Shown: positions 50,551-60,053, counted from the first letter of the stretch. The stretch is 64,000 nucleotides of DNA from Nocardia vaccinii NBRC 15922 (GCF_001613305.1 NZ_BDCC01000032.1:1-64000), one strand, 5' to 3'. The notes: generated from the letters alone by a model not told the origin. A program made the numbers and translations.

Positions 50551-50973
50551 ATGTCCACACCAACCTCTCCGGCGGATCTCTTCCGCCACAGCCTGAGGCT
50601 GCTACTGGACAAGAACATCGCCGCCTGGGTGGGCCTCTGGGACGAGGACGGCATCATGGAGTTCCCCTTCGCCCCTCCGGGCTGGCCCGAGCGGCTGGAG
50701 GGCAAGGAGGCCATCGCCGCCTACATGCGCCACTACCCCGATCACATCGACCTGCACGACTTCCCTGACCTGCGAATCCACCAGACCACTGATCCGGGGA
50801 CCCTCGTGGTCGAGATGCGCGGCATCGGCCGTCTAGTGGAGACCGACGCTCCCTTCGACATGACCTACATCGCCGTCGTCACGGTTCAACACGGGCGCAT
50901 CGCCTCCTACCGTGACTACTGGAACCCCCTCGCCGTCCTCGAACCCGGCACCGACTTCACCGGGAGTCGCTGA
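50551..50973 (+). CDS. NTF2/SnoaL-like protein
   Basis: A 140-residue cone-fold protein of the nuclear-transport-factor-2/ketosteroid-isomerase superfamily: DLFRHSLRLLLDKNIAAWVGLWDEDGIMEFPFAPPG and a C-terminal VQHGRIASYRDYWNP. A GGAGG site eight bases before the ATG at 50551 fixes the start. First gene of the cargo operon; its TGA overlaps the next ATG (TGATG). It could be an isomerase, cyclase or hydrolase of a small lipophilic compound. Confidence 0.83.
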   Translation: MSTPTSPADLFRHSLRLLLDKNIAAWVGLWDEDGIMEFPFAPPGWPERLEGKEAIAAYMRHYPDHIDLHDFPDLRIHQTTDPGTLVVEMRGIGRLVETDAPFDMTYIAVVTVQHGRIASYRDYWNPLAVLEPGTDFTGSR

Positions 50974-51812
50974 TGACCACCACCGGCACCACTCTGGTCA
51001 TCGGCGCCACCGGCACCACCGGCAGCCGCACCACAGCACAGCTGACGGCCGCCGGTCACCGTGTCAAAGCGGCCAGCCGTCGAGCCACTCCGTTCCCCGG
51101 AGCCGAGCCGGTCCTCTTCGACTGGTACGACCCAGCCACCCACACTGGCGCCCTCGACGGCATCGACCGCGTCTACCTCATACCGCCTGTGGGCGAGTCC
51201 GACCCGACGGCGGTCATGCTGGCCTTCCTCCAGCGGGCCCGCACCGGGGGCGTGCGTCGCGCGGTGCTGCTGAGCTCCTCGGCCATACCCGAGGGCGGCC
51301 CTGCAGTGGGAACAGTGCATCAGGCCCTGCCCGATCTGTTCGAACAGTGGGCGGTGCTGAGGCCCTCGTGGTTCATGCAGAACTTCACCGGCACACACGC
51401 ACACGCGCACAGCATCCGTGAAGACGGCACCATCTGGACCGCGACCGACACCGGCCGAGTCGGCTTCATCGACGCCGAGGACATCGCCGCCGTCGCCGTC
51501 CACGCCCTGACCGACCGGACAGCCCCCAACACCGACCTCGTCCTCACCGGGCCTGAGGCCCTCAGCTACGACGATGTCGCCGCGATCGTCACCGAGGTCA
51601 CCGGTCGGCCTGTGGCCCACCGCCGTCTGTCCTACGAGCAGTTGCGCGATCGCCTCACGGCGCTGGTTCCGCTGGAGTTCGCCGCCATGCTGGCCGGCAT
51701 GGACCGTGCCATCGCCGAAGGAGCGGAAGACCGCGTCACCGACACCGTCCAGCGCCTCACCGGTCGGCCCCCGCGCGGCTTCCGCGCCCTTCTCGAGAAT
51801 GAGATGCCATGA
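50973..51812 (+). CDS. NmrA-like NAD(P)-binding reductase
   Basis: A 279-residue atypical SDR. The Rossmann motif GATGTTG is at about residues 11-17 and AGHRVKAASRRATPF follows. It has the NmrA-type FMQNFTGTHAHAHSI and the C-terminal VTGRPVAHRRLSYEQLRDRL block. It probably acts as a quinone or enal reductase, or as a redox sensor. Coupled at both ends: TGATG with the NTF2-like gene and ATGA with the hydrolase gene. Confidence 0.85.
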   Translation: MTTTGTTLVIGATGTTGSRTTAQLTAAGHRVKAASRRATPFPGAEPVLFDWYDPATHTGALDGIDRVYLIPPVGESDPTAVMLAFLQRARTGGVRRAVLLSSSAIPEGGPAVGTVHQALPDLFEQWAVLRPSWFMQNFTGTHAHAHSIREDGTIWTATDTGRVGFIDAEDIAAVAVHALTDRTAPNTDLVLTGPEALSYDDVAAIVTEVTGRPVAHRRLSYEQLRDRLTALVPLEFAAMLAGMDRAIAEGAEDRVTDTVQRLTGRPPRGFRALLENEMP

Positions 51813-53011
51813 AGCAGTTGATGTTCCCGGACGACCAGCAGTTCTGGTTCGAGACCCTGCGCAATCTCGGCTTGGCCGTCTACGGCGGCTCCGATGTCGG
51901 TGAAGTCATCGCCACAGCCGCCCGCGTAACCACTGGCGACTATGACAGCTGGCACGACGCCTGGCTGTCCACCGCCGAGCGCCTGGAGGCCGAGGCCCGC
52001 TCGAGCCACCCCGTCAGCGCACGCGACGGACTCCTGCGCGCCTCCACCTACTACCGGGCGGCCGAGTTCTTCCTGCACGGCGACCCCAGTGATCCCCGCA
52101 TCGACCACGCCTACGAGCGCAGCGTCGCTTGTTTCCGTGATGCCGTCGCCCACATCCCCGGCGTCACCCCCGTGCAGATCCCGTACGAGGACACCGTGTT
52201 GCACGGCTACTTCTATCGGACGCCGGGCGAGGGTCCGAAGCCGACACTGGTCATGCACAACGGATTCGACGGCGCCGCCGAGGAACTGCACTTCTTCGGC
52301 GCTGCTGGCGGCCAGGAACGCGGGTACCACGTGCTGACCTTCGATGGCCCCGGGCAGCCTGCGGCCATCCACCGCAACGGGCTGACCTTCCGGCCGGACT
52401 GGGAGAACGTGATCGGTCCCGTCCTGGACTTCCTCGCCCAGGACCCGAGCATCGATCCAGCCCGCATCGCGCTGCTCGGCGTCAGTCTCGGCGGCTACCT
52501 CGCGCCCCGCGCGGCGGCCTATGAGCCGCGCCTGGCCGCCGTCGCCGCTGTCGACGGTGTCTTCGACGCCGTCTCCGCTCTGACCGCGCACCTCCCGCTG
52601 CCGCACCAGGAGGTGGTCCAGCGCGCTGCGGCCGACCACGACGAGGAATTGGACCGGATGATCGCCGAGGCCCGTGAGCAGAGTCCGACGCTGCGTTGGG
52701 CCTGCGACCACGGCCGCTACGTCACGGGGACCTCGACCGACCGGAAGTTCCTGGCCGAGTACGCCCGCTACAACCTGGGCGATGGAAGCGCGGAAAAGAT
52801 CACCTGCCCCGTGCTGGTATGCGAGGCGACCGCCGACCTGTTCTACTCCGCCACCGACGAGCCCGACCCGCACAAGCTCTACCGGCACCTCACCGCGCCG
52901 AAAAAGCTATTGAGCTTCACCGCAGAGGAAGGCGGCGACGCCCACTGCCACCCGGGCGCACTTCGCCTTGCGGTAGCGCGCATCTTCGACTGGCTCGACG
53001 ACACGATCTGA
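51809..53011 (+). CDS. Alpha/beta hydrolase, dihydropseudooxynicotine-hydrolase-like
   Basis: A 400-residue hydrolase with a helical N-terminal cap (about 1-130) and an alpha/beta core. The nucleophile is in GVSLGGYLAPR, FDGPGQ is the conserved loop and GGDAHCHPG holds the catalytic His. It resembles C-C bond hydrolases of the 2,6-dihydropseudooxynicotine hydrolase/FrsA group. Last gene of the cargo operon. Together with an NTF2-like and an NmrA-like enzyme it suggests breakdown or detoxification of an aromatic or cyclic ketone. The Tn3 transposase remnant begins right after its stop. Confidence 0.86.
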   Translation: MKQLMFPDDQQFWFETLRNLGLAVYGGSDVGEVIATAARVTTGDYDSWHDAWLSTAERLEAEARSSHPVSARDGLLRASTYYRAAEFFLHGDPSDPRIDHAYERSVACFRDAVAHIPGVTPVQIPYEDTVLHGYFYRTPGEGPKPTLVMHNGFDGAAEELHFFGAAGGQERGYHVLTFDGPGQPAAIHRNGLTFRPDWENVIGPVLDFLAQDPSIDPARIALLGVSLGGYLAPRAAAYEPRLAAVAAVDGVFDAVSALTAHLPLPHQEVVQRAAADHDEELDRMIAEAREQSPTLRWACDHGRYVTGTSTDRKFLAEYARYNLGDGSAEKITCPVLVCEATADLFYSATDEPDPHKLYRHLTAPKKLLSFTAEEGGDAHCHPGALRLAVARIFDWLDDTI

Positions 53012-53260
53012 CCAGTTCGGCCGGGCCACCGCCACCGGCGGTGCCGTCGACACCTTGTCCGGCACGAACCCCAACCACGGCAGCGTGCACAGCGCAACAG
53101 CCACACCAAGCCGATCCGCCGGACCCCGGCCCCGGCCCGGCGCAATGAACGCCAAGTCCGATCCGGTCAGCGTGAAGAACCGGTACAACTCCTCGCGGCT
53201 GATGTCCGGGAACTCCCGCAGACGCGCCAATTCCTCGTCCGCGAACACCCGCGTCGCCAC
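53012..53260 (-). pseudogene. Tn3-family transposase N-terminal remnant
   Basis: Leftward frame from the GTG at 53260: ATRVFADEELARLREFPDI, EELYRFFTLTGSDLAFI, RGRGPADRLGVAVALCTLPW and VPDKVSTAPPVAVAR. This is the DUF4158 N-terminal domain of Tn3-family transposases. It stops after about 83 residues at the hydrolase gene; the remaining ~900 residues are missing. With the resolvase fragment at 49447-49680 it brackets the cargo module, which was probably inserted into or captured by a Tn3-type transposon that later decayed. Confidence 0.75.
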
Positions 53261-53605
53261 AAACCCCGACCTCCACCACGCCGACCAGCCATATCGGCGC
53301 CAAGCCGAGCACTACCAGCCCAAACGCGCATCCCGAGCGCGAAACCAGCCCGCTATCAACGGATTACGCATATTCGTTGTTTTTTCGGCGATTACTACCG
53401 GAACCCCGAGCAGAGTGCGAGGCGATTCCGGGGCGGCGCGGGGTGAAGGTTCGGGGGGAGGCGACTGATCGGAAGGTGGTTCCGACATGGGTGTGGAACA
53501 GGGAAGCGCGCGCCGACCATCTAGACGTAACTGTTGATAACAGGTAATCTTCGAATGAGCCCGGTCACGGTCGTCCGGGTGGGATCGCACGGAACGGATA
53601 CCTCA
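53261..53605. other. Right boundary of the module, no supported gene
   Basis: About 345 bases between the transposase fragment and the monooxygenase gene. ATCAACGGAT at 53355-53364 also occurs at 49321-49330 beyond the left edge. No terminal inverted repeat of a Tn3 element could be confirmed by eye. Confidence 0.4.
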
Positions 53606-55105
53606 ATGACGCGGCATGTCGACGTACTGATCATCGGCGCGGGTCTTTCGGGAATCGGGATGGCCTGCCATCTCACCCGGGAGGAGACCGGGCGCAGTTA
53701 CGCCATTCTGGAGCGGCGGACGGCCATCGGCGGGACCTGGGATCTGTTTCGGTATCCGGGGATCCGATCGGATTCGGACATGTACACGTTCGGCTACGGC
53801 TTCCGGCCGTGGAACGGGACCAAGGTACTGGCCGATGGGCCGCATATCCGGCAGTACGTGGCCGATACCGCCGCGGAGTACGGGGTGACCGAGCACATTC
53901 GGTTCGGTCGTCGTATGACCGAGGCGAGCTGGTCGAGCGAGGCGGGGATCTGGACGGTCACCGCGGTCGACGAGCAGTCCGGCGAGACCGAGATCTATAC
54001 GAGCGAATTCCTGGTCGGCTGCACGGGGTATTACGACTACGACAAGGGCTACCGGCCGCATTTTCCGGGGGAGGAGACGTTCCGCGGGCCGATCGTGCAC
54101 CCGCAGCACTGGCCGGAAGATCTGGACTACCGGGGTAAGCGAGTCGTGGTGATCGGTAGCGGCGCGACCGCGATCACCCTGATTCCCGCGATGAGCCAGG
54201 ATGCGGCGCACGTGACGATGCTGCAGCGTTCGCCGACGTACATCACCGCACTTCCGGCGGAGGACCCGGTGGCGGCGGGGTTCAAAGCGGCGAAGGTGCC
54301 CGAGGGGATCGCCTATCGGATCGGCCGGGCGCGCAATATCGCGTTGCAGCGCGCGAGTTTTCAGCTTTCCCGCACGAATCCGACGTTGTCGCGGAAATTG
54401 CTGTTGAGCGCGGTGCGGTTGCAGGTCGGTTCCGGCATCGATATGCGGCATTTCAGTCCGACGTACAACCCGTGGGATCAGCGGCTGTGCGTGGTGCCCA
54501 ACGGTGATCTGTTCAAGGTGCTGCGCGAGGGTCGCGCCTCGATCGTCACCGATCGGATCGAGACCTTCACCGAGACCGGGATTCGGCTCGAGTCGGGGGA
54601 GGAACTCGAGGCGGATATCGTCATCAGCGCGACCGGCTTGACGGTGCAGATACTCGGCGGCGCACAACTTGTGATCGACGGTGAGCCGGTGCGGACGCGG
54701 GATCTGGTGGCGTACAAGGGCGCATTGCTGGGTGGGGTGCCCAATGCGATGATCGTGCTGGGCTATACGAACGCGTCCTGGACGTTGAAGGCCGATCTGG
54801 CCGCCGAATACTTCTGCCGCTTGCTGAATCATATGCGGTCCCATGGTTATTCGACGGTCGTTGCGGTTCCGCGCGAGGGCGATCGCTCCGACGATTCGAT
54901 GATGGGCGGCGCGCTGACTTCCGGGTATATCCAGCGCGGAGATGCGGTGATGCCGCGGCAGGGTACCAACGGTCCATGGCAGGTGATCAACAACTATTTC
55001 CGGGATCGTAAGCTGCTGCGCAAGGGCGCGATCGAGGACGGCGTGCTGGAGTTCGGCCACCGTGCGGCCGTGACGCGTGCGGCCGCGGAGTCACGGTCGG
55101 CCTGA
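53606..55105 (+). CDS. Baeyer-Villiger-type flavin monooxygenase (EthA-like)
   Basis: A 499-residue NADPH/FAD monooxygenase. GAGLSGIG near the N-terminus binds FAD, FRGPIVHPQHWP fits the BVMO fingerprint and VVVIGSGATA is the NADPH motif. Sequence style and size (489 in Mycobacterium tuberculosis) are close to EthA, which oxidises ketones and activates thioamide drugs such as ethionamide. The TetR gene ethR that normally accompanies ethA is absent. The ATG at 53606 starts just before the FAD motif, after GGAACGGA. Confidence 0.87.
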   Translation: MTRHVDVLIIGAGLSGIGMACHLTREETGRSYAILERRTAIGGTWDLFRYPGIRSDSDMYTFGYGFRPWNGTKVLADGPHIRQYVADTAAEYGVTEHIRFGRRMTEASWSSEAGIWTVTAVDEQSGETEIYTSEFLVGCTGYYDYDKGYRPHFPGEETFRGPIVHPQHWPEDLDYRGKRVVVIGSGATAITLIPAMSQDAAHVTMLQRSPTYITALPAEDPVAAGFKAAKVPEGIAYRIGRARNIALQRASFQLSRTNPTLSRKLLLSAVRLQVGSGIDMRHFSPTYNPWDQRLCVVPNGDLFKVLREGRASIVTDRIETFTETGIRLESGEELEADIVISATGLTVQILGGAQLVIDGEPVRTRDLVAYKGALLGGVPNAMIVLGYTNASWTLKADLAAEYFCRLLNHMRSHGYSTVVAVPREGDRSDDSMMGGALTSGYIQRGDAVMPRQGTNGPWQVINNYFRDRKLLRKGAIEDGVLEFGHRAAVTRAAAESRSA

Positions 55106-55165
55106 CCTCGATCGCGCGATCCGGCCTTGCCGGTTCCACCCCTCGAAGTGGGACCGGCGAATGCC

Positions 55166-56497
55166 TCAGTGCGGCAGTGTGACCGGGTCGTGGCAACTGG
55201 TGGGTACGTCGCCGAGGGCGCATCCGGCCGGGGCGCGGGTGGGCCGGTATCCGGAGGGAACGCCGCCGGCGCGGGTGATCGCCGAATAGGCGGGAACGGC
55301 GTCGGTGGGCTGCCGGGTCAGTGCCGGGTCGGTGCGCACATCGACGGTGTAGAGGCCGAAACGTGGTGCGTAGCTTCCCCATTCGTAATTGTCGGTGATG
55401 CTCCAGTAGTTGTAGCCGATCAGCGGCATGCCGTCGGCCTTGGCGCGTTGCAGCCAGTAGACGGTGTCACGCAGATTGTCCGCGCGGGTGTAGTGGTCCG
55501 CGCGGGGTTGTCCGTTGAAGGTGGGCATGCCGTTCTCGACGATGTAGAGGGGTTTGCCGGGGAATCGGCGCGCATAGTATTCCAGCGCGTAGTAGATGCC
55601 TTCGGGTTGTAACGGCTGGTTCCAGAGTTTCTGGAAGTCGGCGGGGGACGTGGTGAGTGCCGACTGTGGGCTGTAGCCGTAGTAGTAGTCGATGCCGATG
55701 TAGTCGAGTTTGCCGACGATGGCGTCGAGCATAGGGCCGTTGACGACGGGTTCGGCGGTGCCCAGGATATAGGCGATGTTGCTGGTGACCCGTGCGCCGG
55801 GCTGACGCTGGTGGATGTGGTCGTAGATGCTGTTGTGCGCCCGGGCGAGCTGCTGTTGCATCAGCGGCACGCGATCCGCGGGCAGGCCGCCGTTGCGGAC
55901 CTCGTTGACGATGTAGAAGGCGGGTTCGTTGAAGGTGATCCAGAGTGGATTGCGGGATGCGTAGCGGTCCACCACTTTTCGTGCGTTGGCGAGCCACCGG
56001 GCGGTCATGTCCGGGTCGGCCCAGCCGCCGCGGTCGGCGGCCCAGCCCGGGTACACCCAGTGGTCGAGGGTGAGCATGGGGCGCATGCCGTGGGCGGCGA
56101 TAGTGTCCAGGACGCGGTCGTAGAAGGCGAATCCCGCCTCGTGCCGGCCGTCGGGGCGGGGCTGGATGCGGGACCATTCGATGCTGACGCGGTACACGTT
56201 CACACCGAGTCGCGCGGCCAGGGCGATGTCGGCGGGGTAGCGGGTGTAGAAGTCGACGGCGTTGCGGTAGGGGTCGTATACGGTGTTCTTCGCGACGTAG
56301 CGGGTCCAGTTGCTGTCCGGGGCATGGCCTTCGCATTGGAATCCGGCGCTGGCGACCCCCCAGAGGAAGTCGGGGCCCAGGGGCGGGACCTTCGCCGGGG
56401 GTGCGGGGCGCGCCGCCGCGGTGGCCGTCGGTCCGGCCAGGGCGGCTGTGCCCGCGGCGAGGGCGGCCAGGGCGTGGCGTCGGGTGAGCGGGCGCAT
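55166..56497 (-). CDS. Second Tat-exported GH1-family beta-glycosidase
   Basis: A 443-residue family 1 glycoside hydrolase, paralogue of 22971-24281. It starts with a twin-arginine signal (TRRHALA, then a hydrophobic stretch to ~30). The acid/base Glu191 is in TFNEPAFY and the nucleophile Glu321 in VENGMP. The C-terminus again carries two Cys (CALGDVPTSC). A GGAGGAG site lies four bases before the ATG. The two paralogues keep the same architecture, including the short Cys-bearing tail, so they probably share a substrate type and export route. Confidence 0.88.
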   Translation of the reverse strand: MRPLTRRHALAALAAGTAALAGPTATAAARPAPPAKVPPLGPDFLWGVASAGFQCEGHAPDSNWTRYVAKNTVYDPYRNAVDFYTRYPADIALAARLGVNVYRVSIEWSRIQPRPDGRHEAGFAFYDRVLDTIAAHGMRPMLTLDHWVYPGWAADRGGWADPDMTARWLANARKVVDRYASRNPLWITFNEPAFYIVNEVRNGGLPADRVPLMQQQLARAHNSIYDHIHQRQPGARVTSNIAYILGTAEPVVNGPMLDAIVGKLDYIGIDYYYGYSPQSALTTSPADFQKLWNQPLQPEGIYYALEYYARRFPGKPLYIVENGMPTFNGQPRADHYTRADNLRDTVYWLQRAKADGMPLIGYNYWSITDNYEWGSYAPRFGLYTVDVRTDPALTRQPTDAVPAYSAITRAGGVPSGYRPTRAPAGCALGDVPTSCHDPVTLPH

Positions 56498-56642
56498 CGG
56501 ACTCCTCCACGTCGAGTGGTGCGAATGGTCGAACGCCAGCCGGGACGTTCGGGGTGTTTTGGCCGGACGCTTTCGAGCGCTGGTCATTGTTCGCCGAACA
56601 TGGGCGCATGTCCAGTTATGGGAGGCTGTCGGTGGCGCGGGC

Positions 56643-56654
56643 TACCGTGGGTCC
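56643..56654 (+). promoter_or_regulatory. Leaderless promoter of the molybdoenzyme gene
   Basis: TACCGT (56643-56648) lies six bases before the ATG at 56655. Confidence 0.5.
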
Positions 56655-58931
56655 ATGACCACACATCTGACCCACTGGGGAGCCTTCGAGGCGGTCAGTG
56701 ATGGCGAGCGGCTGACGCGGGTGCGGCCCTGGCGCGGCGATCCCGAGCCGATGCCGCTGATCGAGAATGTCGCTTCGGCACAACATCATCCGACGCGGAT
56801 CTCGCAACCGCACGTGCGTCGGGGCTGGCTCGAGCGGGGGCCGGGCGCGCCGGGCCGTGGCGTGGATTCGTATGTGCCGGTGTCGTGGGAGCGGGCGACG
56901 GATCTGCTGGCGGACGAATTGCGGCGTGTGTACGGCGAATTCGGGCCCGAGGCGGTCTACGGCGGGTCGTACGGGTGGGCGAGCGCCGGGCGATTCCATC
57001 ACGCGCAGAGTCAGGTGCACCGATTCCTGAACTGCCTCGGTGGATTCGTGCGGCATGTGAACAGCTACAGCATGGGCACCGCGACGGTGTTGCTGCCGCA
57101 TGTGCTGAGCAACCTGTATTGGTTGTTGCAACACGGTACTTCGAAGACGGTGTTGGCCGAGCACACGGAGTTGGTCGTCGCGTTCGGCGGGTTGTCGCCG
57201 AAGAATGCCGCGGTGACGCCCGGGGGTGTGTCGCGTCATTCCGGCCGCGGTTGGATCGCCGCGGCGCGGGCTCGGGGCTGCCGGTTCGTCTCGATAAGCC
57301 CGCTGCGCGACGACATTCCCGCCGAGGCGCGGGCGGAGTGGATCGCGCCGCGACCGGGCACCGACGCGGCGCTGATGCTGGCGCTGGCACAGGTGTTGGA
57401 TGCCGAGGGTTCGGCCGATACCGATTTCCTGAATCGGTACACGGTCGGATTCGATCGGTTCGCCCGGTATCTGCGGGGCGCCGACGACGGTGTGGTGAAG
57501 GATCCGGAGTGGGCGTCGGCCATCACCGGGGTGTCTGCGGGCCGGATTCGTGGGCTCGCGCGGGAGATGGTGGCCGCGCGCACATTCGTCACGGTGAGCT
57601 GGTCGTTGCAGCGGGCCGAGCACGGTGAGCAGCCGGTGTGGCTGGGGGTGGTGCTCGCGGCGATGCTCGGGCAGATCGGTACGCCGGGCGGCGGATTCGG
57701 GCACGGTTACGGTTCCACCAGCAGTGTCGGAGAGCCTGCCCGGCGGTTGTCGGTACCGCGGCTGGCGCAGGGAGAGAATCCGGTGCAGACCTTCATCCCG
57801 GTGGCTCGGGTGGCCGATATGTTGCTCGATCCGGGCGCGGAGTACGACTACGACGGCCGGCGGCTGGTGTATCCGGATATCCGGCTCGTCTACTGGTGCG
57901 GCGGCAATCCGTTCCATCACCATCAGAATCTGGCCCGGCTGCGGGAGGCGTTCACCCGCCCGGAAACCATCGTGGTGCACGACCCGTTCTGGACCAGTAC
58001 CGCCCGTCACGCCGATATCGTGCTGCCCTCGACGATGTCGATCGAGCGGGACGATTACGGGGCGGGTGACAACGATCGGATGTTCTTCCCGATGCCCGCG
58101 CTGACTCGTCCGCACGGCCAGGCGCGTGACGATTATTCGATTCTCGCGGATCTGGCCGAAAAGCTCGGTGTCGGTGAGGAATTCGCCGAGGGGCGCACGG
58201 CGGTGCAGTGGTTGCGGCACCTGTACGAGCACTGGCGAGCCGAATCGGGAGCGGCCGGTATTCCGGGCTTCGAGGAGTTCTGGGCGGGGGAGGGCATCGA
58301 GTTGGAGGTCGCCGAGGCCGAGCAGGTGGTCTTCGCCGATTTCCGGGCCGATCCCGACGCGCATCCGTTGACCACGCCCAGCGGTCGGATCGAGATCTTC
58401 TCCGAGACGATCGATGGTTTCGGTTATCCGGACTGTCCGGGGCACCCGGTCTGGATGGAGCCCGTGGAATGGCTGGGAAGTAGTGCGGCGCAGCGGTTTC
58501 CGTTGCAGCTGGTCGCGAATCAGCCGCATGCCAAGTTACACAGCCAGCTCGATGTCGGCGCGCACAGTCAGTCGGCGAAGGTGGCGGGGCGCGAACCGGT
58601 GCGGTTGCATCCGGACGAGGCCGCCGCGCGGGGCCTGAGCGCGGGTGATGTGGTGCGCATCTTCAACGATCGCGGCAGTTGCCTGGCCGGTCTGGTCGTC
58701 TCCGATGTGGTGGGGCCGGGGATCGCGCAGCTGTCCACGGGCGCGTGGTACGACCCGGATCCGGCGGATCCGAGTTTCTGTCGGCACGGCAATCCGAATG
58801 TGCTCACCGCGGATCGGCCCTCCTCGATGCTGAGTCAGGGCTGCACAGGGCAGTTGAGTCTGGTGCAGATCGAGGCGTATCGGGATGCGCTGCCGGAGTT
58901 GTCGGTGAGCGGTCCGCCTACCACGGTGTGA
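56655..58931 (+). CDS. BisC-type molybdopterin oxidoreductase (biotin/methionine sulfoxide reductase)
   Basis: A 758-residue bis-MGD enzyme of the DMSO reductase family without a [4Fe-4S] cysteine motif. It starts directly at THWGAFEAVSDGERL as BisC/TorA-like proteins do. NSYSMGTA holds the likely Mo-ligand Ser, and WCGGNPFHHHQNL, VLPSTMSIERDDYGAGDND and VANQPHAKLHSQ are MGD-binding blocks. No signal peptide, so cytoplasmic like BisC. It should reduce a sulfoxide such as biotin or methionine sulfoxide. Leaderless ATG at 56655. Confidence 0.88.
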   Translation: MTTHLTHWGAFEAVSDGERLTRVRPWRGDPEPMPLIENVASAQHHPTRISQPHVRRGWLERGPGAPGRGVDSYVPVSWERATDLLADELRRVYGEFGPEAVYGGSYGWASAGRFHHAQSQVHRFLNCLGGFVRHVNSYSMGTATVLLPHVLSNLYWLLQHGTSKTVLAEHTELVVAFGGLSPKNAAVTPGGVSRHSGRGWIAAARARGCRFVSISPLRDDIPAEARAEWIAPRPGTDAALMLALAQVLDAEGSADTDFLNRYTVGFDRFARYLRGADDGVVKDPEWASAITGVSAGRIRGLAREMVAARTFVTVSWSLQRAEHGEQPVWLGVVLAAMLGQIGTPGGGFGHGYGSTSSVGEPARRLSVPRLAQGENPVQTFIPVARVADMLLDPGAEYDYDGRRLVYPDIRLVYWCGGNPFHHHQNLARLREAFTRPETIVVHDPFWTSTARHADIVLPSTMSIERDDYGAGDNDRMFFPMPALTRPHGQARDDYSILADLAEKLGVGEEFAEGRTAVQWLRHLYEHWRAESGAAGIPGFEEFWAGEGIELEVAEAEQVVFADFRADPDAHPLTTPSGRIEIFSETIDGFGYPDCPGHPVWMEPVEWLGSSAAQRFPLQLVANQPHAKLHSQLDVGAHSQSAKVAGREPVRLHPDEAAARGLSAGDVVRIFNDRGSCLAGLVVSDVVGPGIAQLSTGAWYDPDPADPSFCRHGNPNVLTADRPSSMLSQGCTGQLSLVQIEAYRDALPELSVSGPPTTV

Positions 58932-59009
58932 GTCGCCCGGGTGGCGGCCTGCGCTGCCGCGATGCTGATCTCGTGCTTGAATCACTGAACCGATCGTGAG
59001 AGGAGTCCG

Positions 59010-60053
59010 ATGACCTACCGTGCCGATCCCAACCGCTACGACGGGGAAATGCTCTATCGGCGTACGGGCCGCTCGGGCCTGGATCTGCCGGTGCTCTCGC
59101 TGGGGTTCTGGCACAACTTCGGTGATGATCGGCCGTTCACGGCGCAACGTGAGATCGCCTTGCGCGCTTTCGATCTGGGGATTACGCATTTCGATCTGGC
59201 GAACAACTACGGTCCGCCGTACGGGTCGGCGGAGGTCAATGCCGGGCGGCTGCTGCGGGAGGATCTGGCGGCGTACCGCGATGAGCTGATCGTGTCCACC
59301 AAGGCCGGATGGGATATGTGGCCCGGACCGTACGGGCAGGGCGGCGGTTCGCGCAAATATGTGCTGGCCTCGTTGGATCAGTCGTTGTCCCGGCTGGGTC
59401 TGGACTACGTCGACATCTTCTATTCGCACCGGTTCGATCCGAGTACGCCGCTGGAGGAGACCGCCGCGGCGTTGGATACCGCGGTCCGGCAGGGGAAAGC
59501 GCTGTATGTCGGGATCTCCTCCTACGATGCGCGGCATTCCGAGCGGATGGCGGGCATCCTGCGTGAGCTGGGCACTCCGTTGCTGATTCATCAGCCGTCC
59601 TATTCGATGCTCAATCGCTGGATCGAGACCGAGGGGCTGCTGGACACCGCAGCGGCGGAGGGGTTCGGGATCATCGGGTTCACCGCGCTGGCGCAGGGGC
59701 TGCTGACCTCCCGGTATCTCGATGGTGTTCCGGCGGGATCGCGTGCGACGCAAGGCAAGTCGTTCCAGAACGAGTTGCTGACCGAGTCGATGCTCGCGCG
59801 GTTGCGCGCGCTGGCGGAGATCGCGTCCCGGCGCGGTCAGGACCTGGCACAACTGGCGCTGGTATGGGCGTTGCGCGATCCGCGGGTGACCTCCTTGGTG
59901 ATCGGGGCGTCCTCGGTCGGTCAGCTCGAGCAGAACGTGGCGGCATTGGGCAACCGGGAACTGAGTCCGCAGGAGCTCGTCGAGATCGATACGCTGCTGG
60001 ACCAGGACGGTGCGGTCGACCTGTGGCGTGACGCGCGCTCGGGAACGTTGTGA
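59010..60053 (+). CDS. Aldo/keto reductase, YghZ-like
   Basis: A 347-residue NADPH-dependent reductase. FWHNFGDDRPF near residues 34-44 is typical of YghZ (L-glyceraldehyde-3-phosphate reductase). The catalytic tetrad appears as the Asp in FDLANNYG, its Tyr, the Lys in VSTKAGW and the His in YSHRFD. GASSVGQLEQN is the cofactor loop. It probably detoxifies methylglyoxal-type aldehydes. A GAGAGGAG site precedes the ATG. It follows the molybdoenzyme on the same strand. Confidence 0.9.
   Translation: MTYRADPNRYDGEMLYRRTGRSGLDLPVLSLGFWHNFGDDRPFTAQREIALRAFDLGITHFDLANNYGPPYGSAEVNAGRLLREDLAAYRDELIVSTKAGWDMWPGPYGQGGGSRKYVLASLDQSLSRLGLDYVDIFYSHRFDPSTPLEETAAALDTAVRQGKALYVGISSYDARHSERMAGILRELGTPLLIHQPSYSMLNRWIETEGLLDTAAAEGFGIIGFTALAQGLLTSRYLDGVPAGSRATQGKSFQNELLTESMLARLRALAEIASRRGQDLAQLALVWALRDPRVTSLVIGASSVGQLEQNVAALGNRELSPQELVEIDTLLDQDGAVDLWRDARSGTL

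Noticed and set aside
53312..53590. Short leftward frame upstream of the transposase remnant
   Set aside because: No similarity to transposase or other protein and no start signals.
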